The position numbers were made by a program, and so were the translations under genes. A DNA stretch of 48,626 nt from Propionicimonas sp. (lineage in GTDB: Bacteria > Actinomycetota > Actinomycetes > Propionibacteriales > Propionibacteriaceae): positions 1-48,626 of the forward strand of contig NZ_JARKPQ010000270.1 of the NCBI RefSeq assembly GCF_029975155.1, written 5' to 3'. Numbering within the stretch: position 1 is the stretch's first letter; every line of letters starts with the position of its first letter. Positions 1 through 9,364 of the stretch are shown piece by piece. The notes below the pieces were generated by a model. It was not told the DNA's origin. It saw nothing but the letters and a program-made list of their open reading frames with translations, and made no database searches.

Positions 1-575
1 TCGCCGATCTCGGTCGCGGACTTCGAGTCCAGGTTGCCGGTGGGTTCGTCGGCCAGGACCAGCGCCGGGTCGGTGGACAGCGCCCGCGCGATCGCCACGC
101 GCTGCTGCTGGCCGCCGGAGAGCTGGTCGGGGCGGTTGCGCAGCCGGTCGCCCAGCCCCACCCGCTCGAGCCAGGCGGTGGCGCGCTCGTCGGCGTCCTT
201 CGCGCCGTCCAGCCGCAGCGGCAGGGACGCGTTCTCGACGGCGTTCAGCACCGGGATCAGGTTGAAGAACTGGAACACGAAACCGATCCGGCGGCGGCGC
301 AGTTCGGTGAGCTGATCGTCCGGCAGATCGCCGAGGGTGTGCCCGTCGATCCCGATCGTGCCCGACGTGGGGGTGTCCAGGCCGCCCAGCAGGTTCAGCA
401 GGGTGGACTTGCCGCAACCCGACGGCCCCATCACTGTGACGAACTGGCCCTCGGGCACCACGAGGTCGACCCCGCCGAGGGCGGTCACCTCGGCGGCGCC
501 GGTGCCGTACACCTTGGTCAGGCCGGACACCTCGACGATCGGAGCGGCGAGCACGGGACTCTGCGCGGTGGTCAT
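1..575 (-). CDS. ABC transporter ATP-binding protein (MacB/LolD type), 3' end outside window
   Basis: ATPase subunit of an ABC exporter; 191 codons are visible and the C-terminus runs off the window. Seen: Walker [11 protein letters not shown]-loop region, signature LSGGQQQR, Walker [14 protein letters not shown]. The order ATPase after a HlyD-type adaptor is typical of MacAB-like export systems, and a FtsX/MacB-type permease would be expected just outside the window. The ATG lies 7 bp beyond the stop of the adaptor gene, so it is the third gene of the TetR-led operon. Substrate unknown. Confidence 0.93.
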   Translation of the reverse strand, partial: MTTAQSPVLAAPIVEVSGLTKVYGTGAAEVTALGGVDLVVPEGQFVTVMGPSGCGKSTLLNLLGGLDTPTSGTIGIDGHTLGDLPDDQLTELRRRRIGFVFQFFNLIPVLNAVENASLPLRLDGAKDADERATAWLERVGLGDRLRNRPDQLSGGQQQRVAIARALSTDPALVLADEPTGNLDSKSATEIG

Positions 576-582
576 GCCCGGC

Positions 583-1836
583 TCAGTTCGTCCGGACGCG
601 CTGGCCGTCGGACAGCGCGGACGCTCCGGTGGTCACCACGCGGTCGCCGGCGGACAGTCCGCTGAGCACCTGGGTGGAAGTGTCGGTCGAGGCGCCCACC
701 GTCACCGGACGGGCATGGACGACCTCGTCGGCGCCGAGGACGAACACCGTCCTGGCGTCGCCGGAGGCCAGCACGGCCTCGACGGGGACGACGAGCGCGT
801 CCGGGATCGACTCGACCTCGATGTCCGCCGAGCCGCTCATGCCCTGGAACAGCCGGGACTCGCCGGCCGTGATCGAGACCCGCACCGGGAACGTGATCGT
901 GCCGGTGCTGCTGGTGACCGGACTGGCCTGCACCCGGATGACCTTGCCGGTGAAGCTGTCGCTGAACGCGTCCAGGGAGACGGTCGCGGCCTGGCTGGTC
1001 TCGACGCCGGCGATGTCGGACTCGTTCACCTGGGCCTCGAACGCCATCCGCGTCGGGTCGACGACCGTGAGCACGGGGACGCCCGGCGTGAGGCCGGCGC
1101 CCTTCTCGACCGTGCCGGAGAAGGTCACCGTGCCGGCGAACGGGGCGGTGAGCTCGGCCCCGGACAGGTTGTCCTCCGCCATGGCGAGGGCCTTGGCGGT
1201 GGCGGTGACCGACTGGGCGGCCGCCGTCCGGGCCATCGAGACCCGGCCGGCGGCGGACAGCGTGGCGAGCGACGCCTGCGCGGCCTTCAGCGCGGCGTTG
1301 GCGGTCGCCTTGGCCGTGCGCAGGGTGCGCAGCGTCGGCAGCATGTCGTGGCGCTCCGCGGACGTGGCGGCCCGGTAGTCGGCGCGGTAGGCCGCGTAGT
1401 TCTTGTTCGCCGTCGAGACCTGCGACCGGGCGGCGGAGAGGGTGGCGTTGGCGGCCGAGCGCTCGATCGCGCCGGGCACGCCGTTGGCCACGGCCTCCTG
1501 CTGCGCCAGCGCCGCGGAGTGCGCGGCCTTCGCCTGCGCGACCGCGAGCTTCAGCGTCCCCTTCGCCATCACGGCCAGCGTCTGGCCGGCCTTGACGGTC
1601 TGCCCGTCGTGCACCTTCACGGACCCGAGCGTGCCGGCGGCCGGGGGGTACACCCCGGCGGAGTGCGCGGCCACCAGCGAGCCGGACGCACTCACCGTGA
1701 CGCTCAGCGGAGCGGTGGCCGTCTCGGCGACGCCGACGACCGGCCGGTTGTTCGCGGCCGACCAGGCGTAGCCGCCGCCGAGGGCGAGGACGACCGCCGC
1801 GGTGATGCCGGTCGCGATGAGGGTCTTGCGCTTCAT
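583..1836 (-). CDS. HlyD/MacA-type membrane-fusion (adaptor) protein
   Basis: 417-aa extracytoplasmic adaptor of an ABC export system. An N-terminal membrane anchor (about residues 7-28, Ala/Val/Leu rich) is followed by a lipoyl/barrel-sandwich half (GTLGSVKVHDGQTVKAGQ), a long Ala-rich helical hairpin, the second half (LTAPFAGTVTFSGTVEKGA) and a beta-barrel/C-terminal region. The start is the ATG that overlaps the TetR stop (ATGA), which gives translational coupling; reading upstream in the same frame is only a shadow of tetR. In Gram-positives such adaptors usually pair with a MacB-like permease and help export peptides, lipids or drugs; the cargo cannot be read here. Confidence 0.92.
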   Translation of the reverse strand: MKRKTLIATGITAAVVLALGGGYAWSAANNRPVVGVAETATAPLSVTVSASGSLVAAHSAGVYPPAAGTLGSVKVHDGQTVKAGQTLAVMAKGTLKLAVAQAKAAHSAALAQQEAVANGVPGAIERSAANATLSAARSQVSTANKNYAAYRADYRAATSAERHDMLPTLRTLRTAKATANAALKAAQASLATLSAAGRVSMARTAAAQSVTATAKALAMAEDNLSGAELTAPFAGTVTFSGTVEKGAGLTPGVPVLTVVDPTRMAFEAQVNESDIAGVETSQAATVSLDAFSDSFTGKVIRVQASPVTSSTGTITFPVRVSITAGESRLFQGMSGSADIEVESIPDALVVPVEAVLASGDARTVFVLGADEVVHARPVTVGASTDTSTQVLSGLSAGDRVVTTGASALSDGQRVRTN

Positions 1837-2555
1837 GACTGCTTCCTGTCGAGGGAGTGGTAGAGCTGGCGGGTCATCTCGATGACCTGGGGGCCGACGG
1901 GGACGGCGTAGGTGCCGTCCGGAATGCCGAGGATGCGCTCCTGTGCCTGGTAGATGGCGGTGGCCCCGGACACCATCACGTCGATGAACGCCTCGACGTC
2001 GGTCGCGGCGAGCGCGCGCATCCAGAGCTGGTCGGCGGCCTCGAACCAGAGCAGCAGGACGATGTCGGTGGTCGCCTCGACGCTCGCCACGGAGAGGGAG
2101 CCGTCGGCCTGGCCCTCCCTGATCGCGGGGAGCAGCACCTCGCGGGCGCGCTCGCGCCACGCCGCGAAGAGCCGGTGCCGCAGGGGGAGGTTGCCGCTGG
2201 CATAGAGGAAGGTGGCATAGGTGATGTCGGCCTGGGCCAGCTTGTAGCCGCCGGCCGCCGCCATCAGGGCGCGGATCCGGTCCGCTCCGCTGCCGCTCCC
2301 GGTGGCCGCGGCGGCCGAGAGATAGTCGAAGAGGGCCTCGCCGAAGCGGCCGACGAGCTCCTCCAGCATGGCGTCCTTCGAGGCGAAGTAGTGGTAGAAG
2401 GTGCCCTTCGCGACCCCGGCGGCCCGGGTCACCTGCTCGACGCTCATCGCTTCGAAGCCGTCGCTGCGGCACAGCTGGAGGGCGATGTCCAGCAGTTCGT
2501 CGCGACGCACGTCCGGGTCCTTGGTGATCCTGGTGCGGGCTCCCGTCCCAGCCAT
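1833..2555 (-). CDS. TetR-family transcriptional regulator
   Basis: 240 aa. The N-terminal TetR_N domain has the usual helix-turn-helix (SVEQVTRAAGVAKGTFYHYFASKDAML, about residues 38-64); the rest is a helical ligand/dimer domain. An SD GGAGAGG lies 6 nt before the ATG. The gene is first in an operon with the adaptor and ABC ATPase, and an operator-like palindrome sits 24 bp upstream of the start, so autorepression relieved by an exported ligand is the likely logic. The ligand is unknown. Confidence 0.93.
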   Translation of the reverse strand: MAGTGARTRITKDPDVRRDELLDIALQLCRSDGFEAMSVEQVTRAAGVAKGTFYHYFASKDAMLEELVGRFGEALFDYLSAAAATGSGSGADRIRALMAAAGGYKLAQADITYATFLYASGNLPLRHRLFAAWRERAREVLLPAIREGQADGSLSVASVEATTDIVLLLWFEAADQLWMRALAATDVEAFIDVMVSGATAIYQAQERILGIPDGTYAVPVGPQVIEMTRQLYHSLDRKQS

Positions 2556-2579
2556 CGGGTCCTCTCCGGCCGACTTTCC

Positions 2580-2600
2580 ACTGACCGACCGTCGGTCAGT
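2580..2600. promoter_or_regulatory. TetR operator palindrome
   Basis: Perfect inverted repeat: ACTGACCGAC, one central base, then GTCGGTCAGT. It lies 24 bp upstream of the tetR start, and it overlaps the TGA stop codon (2596-2598) of the DUF4118 gene. Size and position fit a TetR dimer site controlling the tetR-adaptor-ABC operon. Direct evidence is the palindrome; the binding protein is inferred. Confidence 0.75.
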
Positions 2601-3387
2601 CTAGCACCGTGGACGGGCCGGCCGTGCCGCGACTCCGCTGCGGTCGCGGCGTCAGTGCGCCCAGGGACCACTGGGCGGCGAGCAACGCGGCCACCCTGAG
2701 CTGCTCCACGCTGGGACGGACGAGGGTGGTCGCGGTCGTGACCTGGAAGTATCCGATCTGCGCGCCGTGCTGGGCGACCGGGATCACGGAGTGCCGGTCG
2801 ATCGGCAGGCCGTCCGTGGCGACGTCGAGGGTGACGCCGCGGCAGCGGACCGACCCGTCCCGGTTGATCACGGCGGCGGCCGAGTCGTGCTCGCCGTACT
2901 CGAAGGACACCCGCTCGGCCCCCAGGACTCTCCGGATGCTCTCCGACACCCGTTCGAGAGCGTCGGGAAGGCGGGCGACGCCCGCGGCGAGGTCCGCGGA
3001 CTCGAGGACGCCCCGGACGAACCCGGCCTGCCGGCTCGCGGTCGCGGCCTGGCGGACTCCCCAGAGCGCGAGCTCGGTCACCGCGGAGCTGATCAGCAAC
3101 AGCAGGACGGTGAGCTGGATGTCCTCGGCGTTGTCGATCCGCAGCGAGAGGTAGGGCGCGGTGAGGAAGAAGCTGAATCCCGCCGCGGACGCGATGCTGG
3201 CCAGCAGTCCGGACGCCCGGTCGCCGGTCGCAGCGCAACCGACCACCACCAGCACGAGGACGAGGGCCGCCGCGCTGTTGGCGAAAACGCCCCTGACCAG
3301 GTAGAGGCCGCCGGCGACGGCCAGCGGAGCAAAGACCGCGATCAACCGGAGCCGGCCGCGGTACCGGCGGAACCACTCGATTCCCAC
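2596..3387 (-). CDS. DUF4118 membrane protein with GAF-like domain (KdpD sensor-module homologue without kinase)
   Basis: 263 aa. Four hydrophobic segments in the first about 115 residues resemble the KdpD/DUF4118 transmembrane module (residues about 15-110), followed by a soluble region (about 120-250) resembling the GAF sensor part of KdpD. No His-box, ATP-lid or P-loop is present. It lies downstream of kdpE on the same strand, separated by a strong hairpin. It could be a stand-alone sensor or decoy derived from KdpD; the function is not established. Its stop lies inside the TetR operator of the next operon. Confidence 0.8.
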   Translation of the reverse strand: MGIEWFRRYRGRLRLIAVFAPLAVAGGLYLVRGVFANSAAALVLVLVVVGCAATGDRASGLLASIASAAGFSFFLTAPYLSLRIDNAEDIQLTVLLLLISSAVTELALWGVRQAATASRQAGFVRGVLESADLAAGVARLPDALERVSESIRRVLGAERVSFEYGEHDSAAAVINRDGSVRCRGVTLDVATDGLPIDRHSVIPVAQHGAQIGYFQVTTATTLVRPSVEQLRVAALLAAQWSLGALTPRPQRSRGTAGPSTVLD

Positions 3388-3471
3388 AGTTCCAGCGAAC
3401 CACCGCTGGTGTGCGCCGGCGCTCGGTTCGGCGTCAAGGTTTCGTCAGGATCGGGGCTTGGCCAGTCAACC

Positions 3472-3509
3472 ACCCCCGTTGTGAACCGAACTCGGTACAC
3501 AACGGGGGT
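3472..3509 (-). terminator. Hairpin terminator after kdpE
   Basis: Perfect 12-bp inverted repeat ACCCCCGTTGTG / CACAACGGGGGT with a 14-nt loop that itself pairs (ACCGA/TCGGT). It starts 13 bp beyond the kdpE stop. There is no clear T-tract, as is common in actinobacteria. It separates the kdp operon from the DUF4118 gene. Confidence 0.6.
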
Positions 3510-3522
3510 CGATTCGGCCGGG

Positions 3523-4200
3523 TCACAGGCTCAGGCGGTAGCCCAGGCCCGGCTCGTTGATCAGGTGGCGGGGATGGGCCGGGTCGGTCTCGATCTTGCG
3601 GCGGATCTGGTTGGCGAACACCCGCAGGTAGTGGTGCTCGCTGCCGTAGCTCGGTCCCCAGACGGCGCGGAGCAGGGTCTCGTGGGAGACGACCCGTCCG
3701 TCGTGCCGCGCGAGCTCGGCGAGCAGCCGCCACTCGGTCGGGGTCAGGTGGACGGGCCGGCCGTCCCGGGTCGCCCGGTGGGCGGAGAAGCTGAGCACCA
3801 GGCCGCCGGACGCGAACTCCTCCGGGGCGTCGGCCTCCGCAGGGTTCCGGCGCAGCGCCACTCGCACCCTGGCCATGAGCTCGTCCACGTTGAAGGGCTT
3901 GCTGACGTAGTCGTCCGCGCCCTCGTCGAGGGCTTCGACCTTGTCGTCGGCCTGCTGTCGCGCCGACAGCACGATCACCGGGACGGCGGACGACTGACGG
4001 AGCCGGCGCAGCACCTCGACGCCGTCCAGGTCGGGCAGGCCGAGGTCGAGGATCACCAGGTCCGGCTGCTCGGCGAAGAACGCGGTCACGGCCGCGGTGC
4101 CGGTGGCCGCGACCGACACCTCGTGTCCCCGGGCGCGGAGGTTGAGGCGCAGGGTGCGCTGCAGGACGGAGTCGTCGTCGACGACCAGGATGCGGCTCAT
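3523..4200 (-). CDS. kdpE: KdpE response regulator
   Basis: 225 aa, OmpR/PhoB family. Receiver domain (residues 1-120): acidic pocket VVDDD near the N-terminus, phosphoacceptor Asp52 in VILDLGLPD and the conserved Lys in SKPF. DNA-binding winged helix at about 125-225 (LTPTEWRLLAELARH, GYRLSL end). The ATG overlaps the kdpD stop (ATGA). Partner of KdpD, activating kdp under K+ limitation in known systems. Three phased GTCA repeats upstream of kdpF are a candidate target. Confidence 0.95.
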   Translation of the reverse strand: MSRILVVDDDSVLQRTLRLNLRARGHEVSVAATGTAAVTAFFAEQPDLVILDLGLPDLDGVEVLRRLRQSSAVPVIVLSARQQADDKVEALDEGADDYVSKPFNVDELMARVRVALRRNPAEADAPEEFASGGLVLSFSAHRATRDGRPVHLTPTEWRLLAELARHDGRVVSHETLLRAVWGPSYGSEHHYLRVFANQIRRKIETDPAHPRHLINEPGLGYRLSL

Positions 4201-6719
4201 GGCGCGGCCTCGCTCCCCGGCGGGCTCGCCGGGCCGGGCTCCGCCGGCAGGGCGACCACGAGGGTCAGGCCGCCGCCGGGCGTCGGCTCCGCGCTGATGT
4301 GTCCGCCCATCGCCTCGGTGAGGCCCCTGGCGACCGCGAGGCCCAGCCCGAGGCCGCGCCCGTCGCCGCCGGGTGCGTCGCCGTGCCGCTGGAAGGGTTC
4401 GAAGATGTGTTCCTGCTCTTCCGGCGGGACGCCCACGCCGTTGTCGGCCACCCGGATCTCGACCCGGTCGGCCACCCGGCTGGCATGCACGGTGACCGGA
4501 CTGCCCGGCGGCTGGTACCGCAGGGCGTTCTCCGCGATGTTGCCGAGCACCCGGTCGAGCAGGCCCGCGTCCGCCTGCGCGAGACGGGCGTCCGGGTCGA
4601 TCAGCCAGCAGGCCCGGGACGGCTCGGGCAGCGCGGCGATGGTCGCGGGGATCACCTCGCCCAGGTCGGTCGGCACGACGTGCGCGACCAGCGCGCCGGC
4701 CTGCAACCGCGACATGTCGAGCAGGTTGCCCACCAGCGCCTCCAGGCGGTCGGCCGACTCCTCGATGGCGGCCTTGAGCTCCTCCTCGTCCTCCGCCGAC
4801 CAGGTGACCTCGGTGGAGCGCAGGCTGCCGATCGCGGCCTTGATGCCCGCCAGCGGCGTGCGCAGGTCGTGGGAGACCGCCGACAGCAGGGCTGTCCGGG
4901 CCTCGTTGTCGCGGGCGAGCTGGGCGGCCGAGCCGGCCGAGCGCTGCAACTCCTGGCGCTGCAGGATCGCGCCGGCGTGGGTGGCGAAGGCGTCGAACAA
5001 CCGCCGTTGCCCCGCGGCCAGCCCGGGCGGCTGCAGGACGAGTTCGTGGGTGCCGTCCGCGTCCTCGTGGTCGCCGGTCGCCAGCGGGTCGAAGTCGCCG
5101 GCGGACGCGATCACCTCCGCCACACCGATCGCGGGGCGATGGACGATGGCCGCGGCCCGCACGCCGAACATGTCCACCGCGCGCGCCAGCAGCAGCGGCA
5201 GCTGGTCGGTGGCGCCCAGCAGGGAGTGGGACAGCTCCACCAGCGCGTCCGACTCCCGTTGCGCCGCCCTGGCCTCCTGCGTGCGGCGGGCGTTCAGGTG
5301 GACGATCAGGGCCACGATCACGCCGACCAGGACGAACACGATCAGGGCGAGGGTGTTCTCCGGATCGGCGACGGTGAGCGTGCCCATCGGATGGACGAAG
5401 AACCAGTTCAGCAGCAGGGACGAGAGCACCGCGGCCACGACGGCGGGGATCACTCCGCCGATCGCCGCCACCACGACCGTGACCAGCAGGAAGATCGGGA
5501 TGTCCAGCGGCAGGTCGGAGGTGAACGGGTCGGCCAGCAGGATCGCGGCCAGCGCCGGCGGCAGCACGACCGCCGCGCCGAGCCCGCCCAGCACCCGCCG
5601 GCGCGGCAGGCCGAGGTGCCGGCGGTGGCCGAACCCCCGTCCCGCCCGCCGGTGGGTGACGACGTGCACGTCGATGTCCCCGGCGTCGGCGATGATCCGT
5701 TCCGCCAGGCTGTGGGTGAAGCCGCGCCGCCACGGCGGCAGCCCGGACGCACCGACCAGGATCTGGGTGGCATTGACGCCGCGGGCGAACGCCAGCACCG
5801 CCTCGGCGGCGTCGTCGCCGGTCACGGTGTGGAACTCCCCACCCAGTTCGTCGGTGAGCCGGCGGAGTTCGGCGACCTGGCTCAGCGGTGCGGTGGTCAG
5901 TCCGTCGGTGCGGGAGACGTAGACGGCGAGCAGCAGTCCGCCGGCGAGCCGGGAGGCGATCCGGGCGCCGCGCCGCAGCAGGGTCTCACCGTCCGGTCCG
6001 CCGGAGAGGGCGACGACCACCCGCTCCCGGGTCGGCCAGCTCTGGGTGATGCCGTGCTCGGCCCGGTAGCCCTCCAACCCGGCGTCCACCTTGTCGGCCA
6101 GCCAGAGCAGCGCCAGTTCGCGGAGCGCGGCCAGGTTGCCCACCCGGAAGTAGTTGGCCAGCGCCGCGTCGACCTTCTCCGGGCGGTAGACGTTGCCGTG
6201 CGCCATCCGGCGCCGCAGCGCCTCCGGGGACATGTCGACCAGGTCGATCTGGTCGGCGGCCCGCACGACCTCGTCCGGCACGGTCTCGCGCTGGACGATG
6301 CCGGTGATCGAGGTGACCGCGTCGTTCAGCGACTCCAGGTGCTGGATGTTCACCGTGGAGATCACGTCGATGCCGGCGTCCAGCAGCTCGTGGATGTCCT
6401 GCCAGCGCTTCTCGTTGCGCGAGCCGGGGGCGTTGGTGTGGGCGAGCTCGTCGACGAGCGCCACCCTCGGCCGGCGCGCCAGCACCGCGTCCAGGTCCAG
6501 TTCCTCGATCACCGCGCCCCGGTACTCCACCCGGCGGCGGGGGACGCACTCCAGCCCCTCCAGCAGTGCCGCGGTGTGGCCGCGTCCGTGGGTCTCGCAC
6601 AGGCCCACCACCACGTCGGTGCCCCGGTCGGCCCTGCGGTGGCCCTCGTCGAGCATGGCGACGGTCTTGCCCACCCCGGGGGCAGCCCCCAGGTAGATCC
6701 GCAACCGGCCGCGACCCAT
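4197..6719 (-). CDS. kdpD: KdpD sensor histidine kinase
   Basis: 840 aa. N-terminal KdpD domain with P-loop GAAPGVGKT at residues 11-19, followed by a Usp-like domain (about 230-360), four transmembrane helices (about 385-490, DUF4118), a GAF-like region and a kinase core with His-box SHDLRTPLAG and ATP-binding motifs (NALRYQPPG, DNGVGVPPEE). It senses K+ limitation/ionic stress and phosphorylates KdpE. I chose the ATG giving MGRGRLRIYL, because it starts right at the conserved domain; 13 more codons are possible upstream. It follows kdpC by 10 bp and overlaps kdpE by 4 bp. Confidence 0.95.
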   Translation of the reverse strand: MGRGRLRIYLGAAPGVGKTVAMLDEGHRRADRGTDVVVGLCETHGRGHTAALLEGLECVPRRRVEYRGAVIEELDLDAVLARRPRVALVDELAHTNAPGSRNEKRWQDIHELLDAGIDVISTVNIQHLESLNDAVTSITGIVQRETVPDEVVRAADQIDLVDMSPEALRRRMAHGNVYRPEKVDAALANYFRVGNLAALRELALLWLADKVDAGLEGYRAEHGITQSWPTRERVVVALSGGPDGETLLRRGARIASRLAGGLLLAVYVSRTDGLTTAPLSQVAELRRLTDELGGEFHTVTGDDAAEAVLAFARGVNATQILVGASGLPPWRRGFTHSLAERIIADAGDIDVHVVTHRRAGRGFGHRRHLGLPRRRVLGGLGAAVVLPPALAAILLADPFTSDLPLDIPIFLLVTVVVAAIGGVIPAVVAAVLSSLLLNWFFVHPMGTLTVADPENTLALIVFVLVGVIVALIVHLNARRTQEARAAQRESDALVELSHSLLGATDQLPLLLARAVDMFGVRAAAIVHRPAIGVAEVIASAGDFDPLATGDHEDADGTHELVLQPPGLAAGQRRLFDAFATHAGAILQRQELQRSAGSAAQLARDNEARTALLSAVSHDLRTPLAGIKAAIGSLRSTEVTWSAEDEEELKAAIEESADRLEALVGNLLDMSRLQAGALVAHVVPTDLGEVIPATIAALPEPSRACWLIDPDARLAQADAGLLDRVLGNIAENALRYQPPGSPVTVHASRVADRVEIRVADNGVGVPPEEQEHIFEPFQRHGDAPGGDGRGLGLGLAVARGLTEAMGGHISAEPTPGGGLTLVVALPAEPGPASPPGSEAAP

Positions 6720-6729
6720 GGCTACATTC

Positions 6730-7305
6730 TCACCGCTCTCGCCGCCCGGACAGCGCAAGGTTGAGCCGGGTGACGTTCACGCCGTCCTGGCCGAGGTAGC
6801 CCAGCGGCGCATGCTCGGTGGCCGCGTCGATCAGCGCCTCCAGGTCGACGGCCGGGACACCGCGCGCTGCCGCCACCCGCGGTACCTGCCAGCGCGCGTA
6901 GGCGAGCGAGATGTGCGGATCGAGTCCCGACGCCGACGCGGTCAGCGCGTCCTCGTGCACCGGGCCCACGGCGTCCGGGTTGTCCCGCTCCAGCGCGGCC
7001 CTGCGCTCCTGCCGGGCCTGCTGCTGGTCGGCCGAGGCCGGGGACAGGTTCGTCCCGCCGGAGGTCTCCCCGGAGTAGTCGGACGCCGACGGCCGCGGCT
7101 GGAACCACTCCGGGCCGGTGAAGGCCTGGCCCAGCAGGGCCGAGCCGGCCACCCGTCCGTCCGCGGCGGTGACCAGCGAGCCGTCGGCCTGGGCCGGGAA
7201 CGCCCGGGCGGCGAGGGTGATCGCCGCCGGGTAGGCCAGGCCGAGGAGCACGGTCATCACCAGCAGCATCCGGAGGCCGGCGAGGAGTTGGCGGAGCACG
7301 ATCAT
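6730..7305 (-). CDS. kdpC: KdpC, K+-transporting ATPase subunit C
   Basis: 191 aa. A single N-terminal transmembrane helix (about residues 8-32, LAGLRMLLVMTVLLGLAYPA) is followed by the conserved extracytoplasmic domain (GSALLGQAFTGPEWFQPRPSA, SGGTNLSP, SASGLDPHIS). It stabilises the KdpFABC complex and assists K+ capture. It starts 4 bp after the kdpB stop. Confidence 0.96.
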   Translation of the reverse strand: MIVLRQLLAGLRMLLVMTVLLGLAYPAAITLAARAFPAQADGSLVTAADGRVAGSALLGQAFTGPEWFQPRPSASDYSGETSGGTNLSPASADQQQARQERRAALERDNPDAVGPVHEDALTASASGLDPHISLAYARWQVPRVAAARGVPAVDLEALIDAATEHAPLGYLGQDGVNVTRLNLALSGRRER

Positions 7306-7309
7306 GCGA

Positions 7310-9364
7310 TCACCCCAGTCCCGGGACGAGTGCGACCAGCAGGTCGACCAGCTTGATGCCGACGAACGGCGCGACGATCCCGCCGAGGCCGTAGATCAGC
7401 AGGTTGCGGTTCAGCATCGCCGAGGCGCTCATCGGGCGGTACCTCACGCCGCGCAGGGCCAGCGGCACCAGCGCGAGGATGACCAGCGCGTTGAAGATCA
7501 CCGCGGACAGCATGGCGGACGCGGGGGAGTGCAGCCGCATCACATTGAGCGCCTGCAGCCCCGGGTACACGGAGACGAACATCGCCGGGATGATCGCGAA
7601 ATACTTGGCGACGTCGTTGGCGATCGAGAACGTGGTGAGGGCGCCGCGGGTGATCAGCAGCTGCTTGCCGATCGCCACGATGTCGATGAGCTTGGTCGGG
7701 TCGGAGTCGAGGTCGACCATGTTGCCGGCCTCCTTGGCCGCGGACGTGCCGGTGTTCATCGCGACCCCGACGTCGGCCTGGGCGAGGGCGGGGGCGTCGT
7801 TGGTGCCGTCCCCGGTCATCGCGACCAGCCGGCCGCCGGACTGCTCGTCGCGGATCAGCGCCATCTTGTCCTCCGGGGTCGCCTCGGCGAGGAAGTCGTC
7901 GACGCCCGCCTCCGCGGCGATCGCCTGCGCGGTGAGCTGGTTGTCGCCGGTGATCATCACGGTGCGGATGCCCATCGCCCGCAGCTGCGCGAACCGCTCG
8001 GTCATGCCGGGCTTCACCACGTCCTTCAGCTGGACGACCCCGAGCGTGGCCGGGGTCCCGCCGGGGGTGCGGGCGGCCACGACCAGCGGGGTGGCGCCGA
8101 GGGAGGAGATGCGCTCGACGATGGCCTCCAGGTCGGCCGGCTGCCGGCCGCCCTCCGCCGCGACCCAGGCGGCGATCGCCGAGCCGGCGCCCTTGCGCAC
8201 CTGGGTGCCGTCGGCCAGGTCCATCCCGGACATCCGGGTCTGTGCGGTGAACGGCACCGAGGTGGCGCCGGCGCGGATCAGCGCCGCCTCGTCCGGCACG
8301 TCCCCGGCGATGCCCTCCGCCACGGCGAAGTCGAGGATGGAGCGGCCCTCTGGCGTCAGGTCGGCCAGCGACGCGGTGCGGGCGGCGGCGACGAGGTCGG
8401 TGCGCGGGACGCCGTCGACGGGGAACACGTCGGTGGCGCGCCGGTTGCCGTAGGTGATCGTCCCGGTCTTGTCGAGCAGCAGGGTGTTCACGTCCCCGGC
8501 GGCCTCCACCGCCCGTCCCGACATGGCCAGGACGTTGTGCTGCACGAGCCGGTCCATGCCGGCGATGCCGATGGCCGACAGCAGCGCCCCGATCGTCGTC
8601 GGGATCAGGCAGACCAGCAGGGCAACCAGCACGACGAGCGAGAGCCGTCCGCCGGAGTGGATCGCCTGCGGCTGCAGGGCCGACACCGCGAGCAGGAAGA
8701 TGATCGTCAGGGTGACCAGCAGGATGCCGAGGGCGATCTCGTTCGGGGTCTTCTGCCGGGCCGCGCCCTCGACCAGGGCGATCATCCGGTCGATGAAGGT
8801 CTCGCCCGGCCTCGCCGTGATCTTCACGACGATCCGGTCGCTGAGCACGGTGGTGCCACCGGTGACCGCGCACCGGTCGCCGCCGGCCTCCCGGATCACC
8901 GGGGCGGACTCGCCGGTGATGGCGGACTCGTCGACCGTGGCCACCCCCTCGACGATGTCGCCGTCGCCCGGGATGACCTGCCCGGCCTCGACCACGACCC
9001 GGTCGCCGACCCTCAGCTCGGTGCCGGCCACCTGCTCCTCGCCGGCAGCGGTGAGCCGGCGGGCCATGGTCCGGGTGCGGGTCCGGCGCAGCGTGTCCGC
9101 CTGCGCCTTGCCGCGGCCCTCGGCGATCGCCTCGGCGAGGTTGGCGAACACGATCGTCGCCCACAGCCAGACGGTGACCGAGACGGCGAACACCGACGGG
9201 CTCAGGATCGACAGCACGGTGGTGAGCACCGAGCCCACCCAGACCACGAAGATCACCGGGCTGCGGACGACGTGCCGCGGGTCGAGCTTGACCAGCGCCT
9301 GCGGCAGCGACCGCCAGGCGGTGACGGCCAGGGACGGATGGGCCGGACGGGGATGCCTGCTCAT
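7310..9364 (-). CDS. kdpB: KdpB, P-type ATPase subunit of K+ uptake complex
   Basis: 684 aa, the usual length. Phosphorylated Asp298 in DKTGT, actuator loop TGES at 150-153 (its Ser corresponds to the serine of the E. coli TGES loop that is phosphorylated to inhibit the pump), and hinge motifs [12 protein letters not shown] and [18 protein letters not shown]. Membrane helices lie in the N-terminal, middle and C-terminal parts. It hydrolyses ATP to drive K+ through KdpA. The ATG overlaps the kdpA stop by 4 bp. A longer in-frame extension upstream is a shadow of kdpA. Confidence 0.97.
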   Translation of the reverse strand: MSRHPRPAHPSLAVTAWRSLPQALVKLDPRHVVRSPVIFVVWVGSVLTTVLSILSPSVFAVSVTVWLWATIVFANLAEAIAEGRGKAQADTLRRTRTRTMARRLTAAGEEQVAGTELRVGDRVVVEAGQVIPGDGDIVEGVATVDESAITGESAPVIREAGGDRCAVTGGTTVLSDRIVVKITARPGETFIDRMIALVEGAARQKTPNEIALGILLVTLTIIFLLAVSALQPQAIHSGGRLSLVVLVALLVCLIPTTIGALLSAIGIAGMDRLVQHNVLAMSGRAVEAAGDVNTLLLDKTGTITYGNRRATDVFPVDGVPRTDLVAAARTASLADLTPEGRSILDFAVAEGIAGDVPDEAALIRAGATSVPFTAQTRMSGMDLADGTQVRKGAGSAIAAWVAAEGGRQPADLEAIVERISSLGATPLVVAARTPGGTPATLGVVQLKDVVKPGMTERFAQLRAMGIRTVMITGDNQLTAQAIAAEAGVDDFLAEATPEDKMALIRDEQSGGRLVAMTGDGTNDAPALAQADVGVAMNTGTSAAKEAGNMVDLDSDPTKLIDIVAIGKQLLITRGALTTFSIANDVAKYFAIIPAMFVSVYPGLQALNVMRLHSPASAMLSAVIFNALVILALVPLALRGVRYRPMSASAMLNRNLLIYGLGGIVAPFVGIKLVDLLVALVPGLG

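Noticed and set aside
337-1863. Long plus-strand frames opposite the ABC/HlyD genes
   Set aside because: Antisense shadows typical of GC-rich DNA: Arg/Gly/His-rich, no domain, no SD; the minus strand has clear families.
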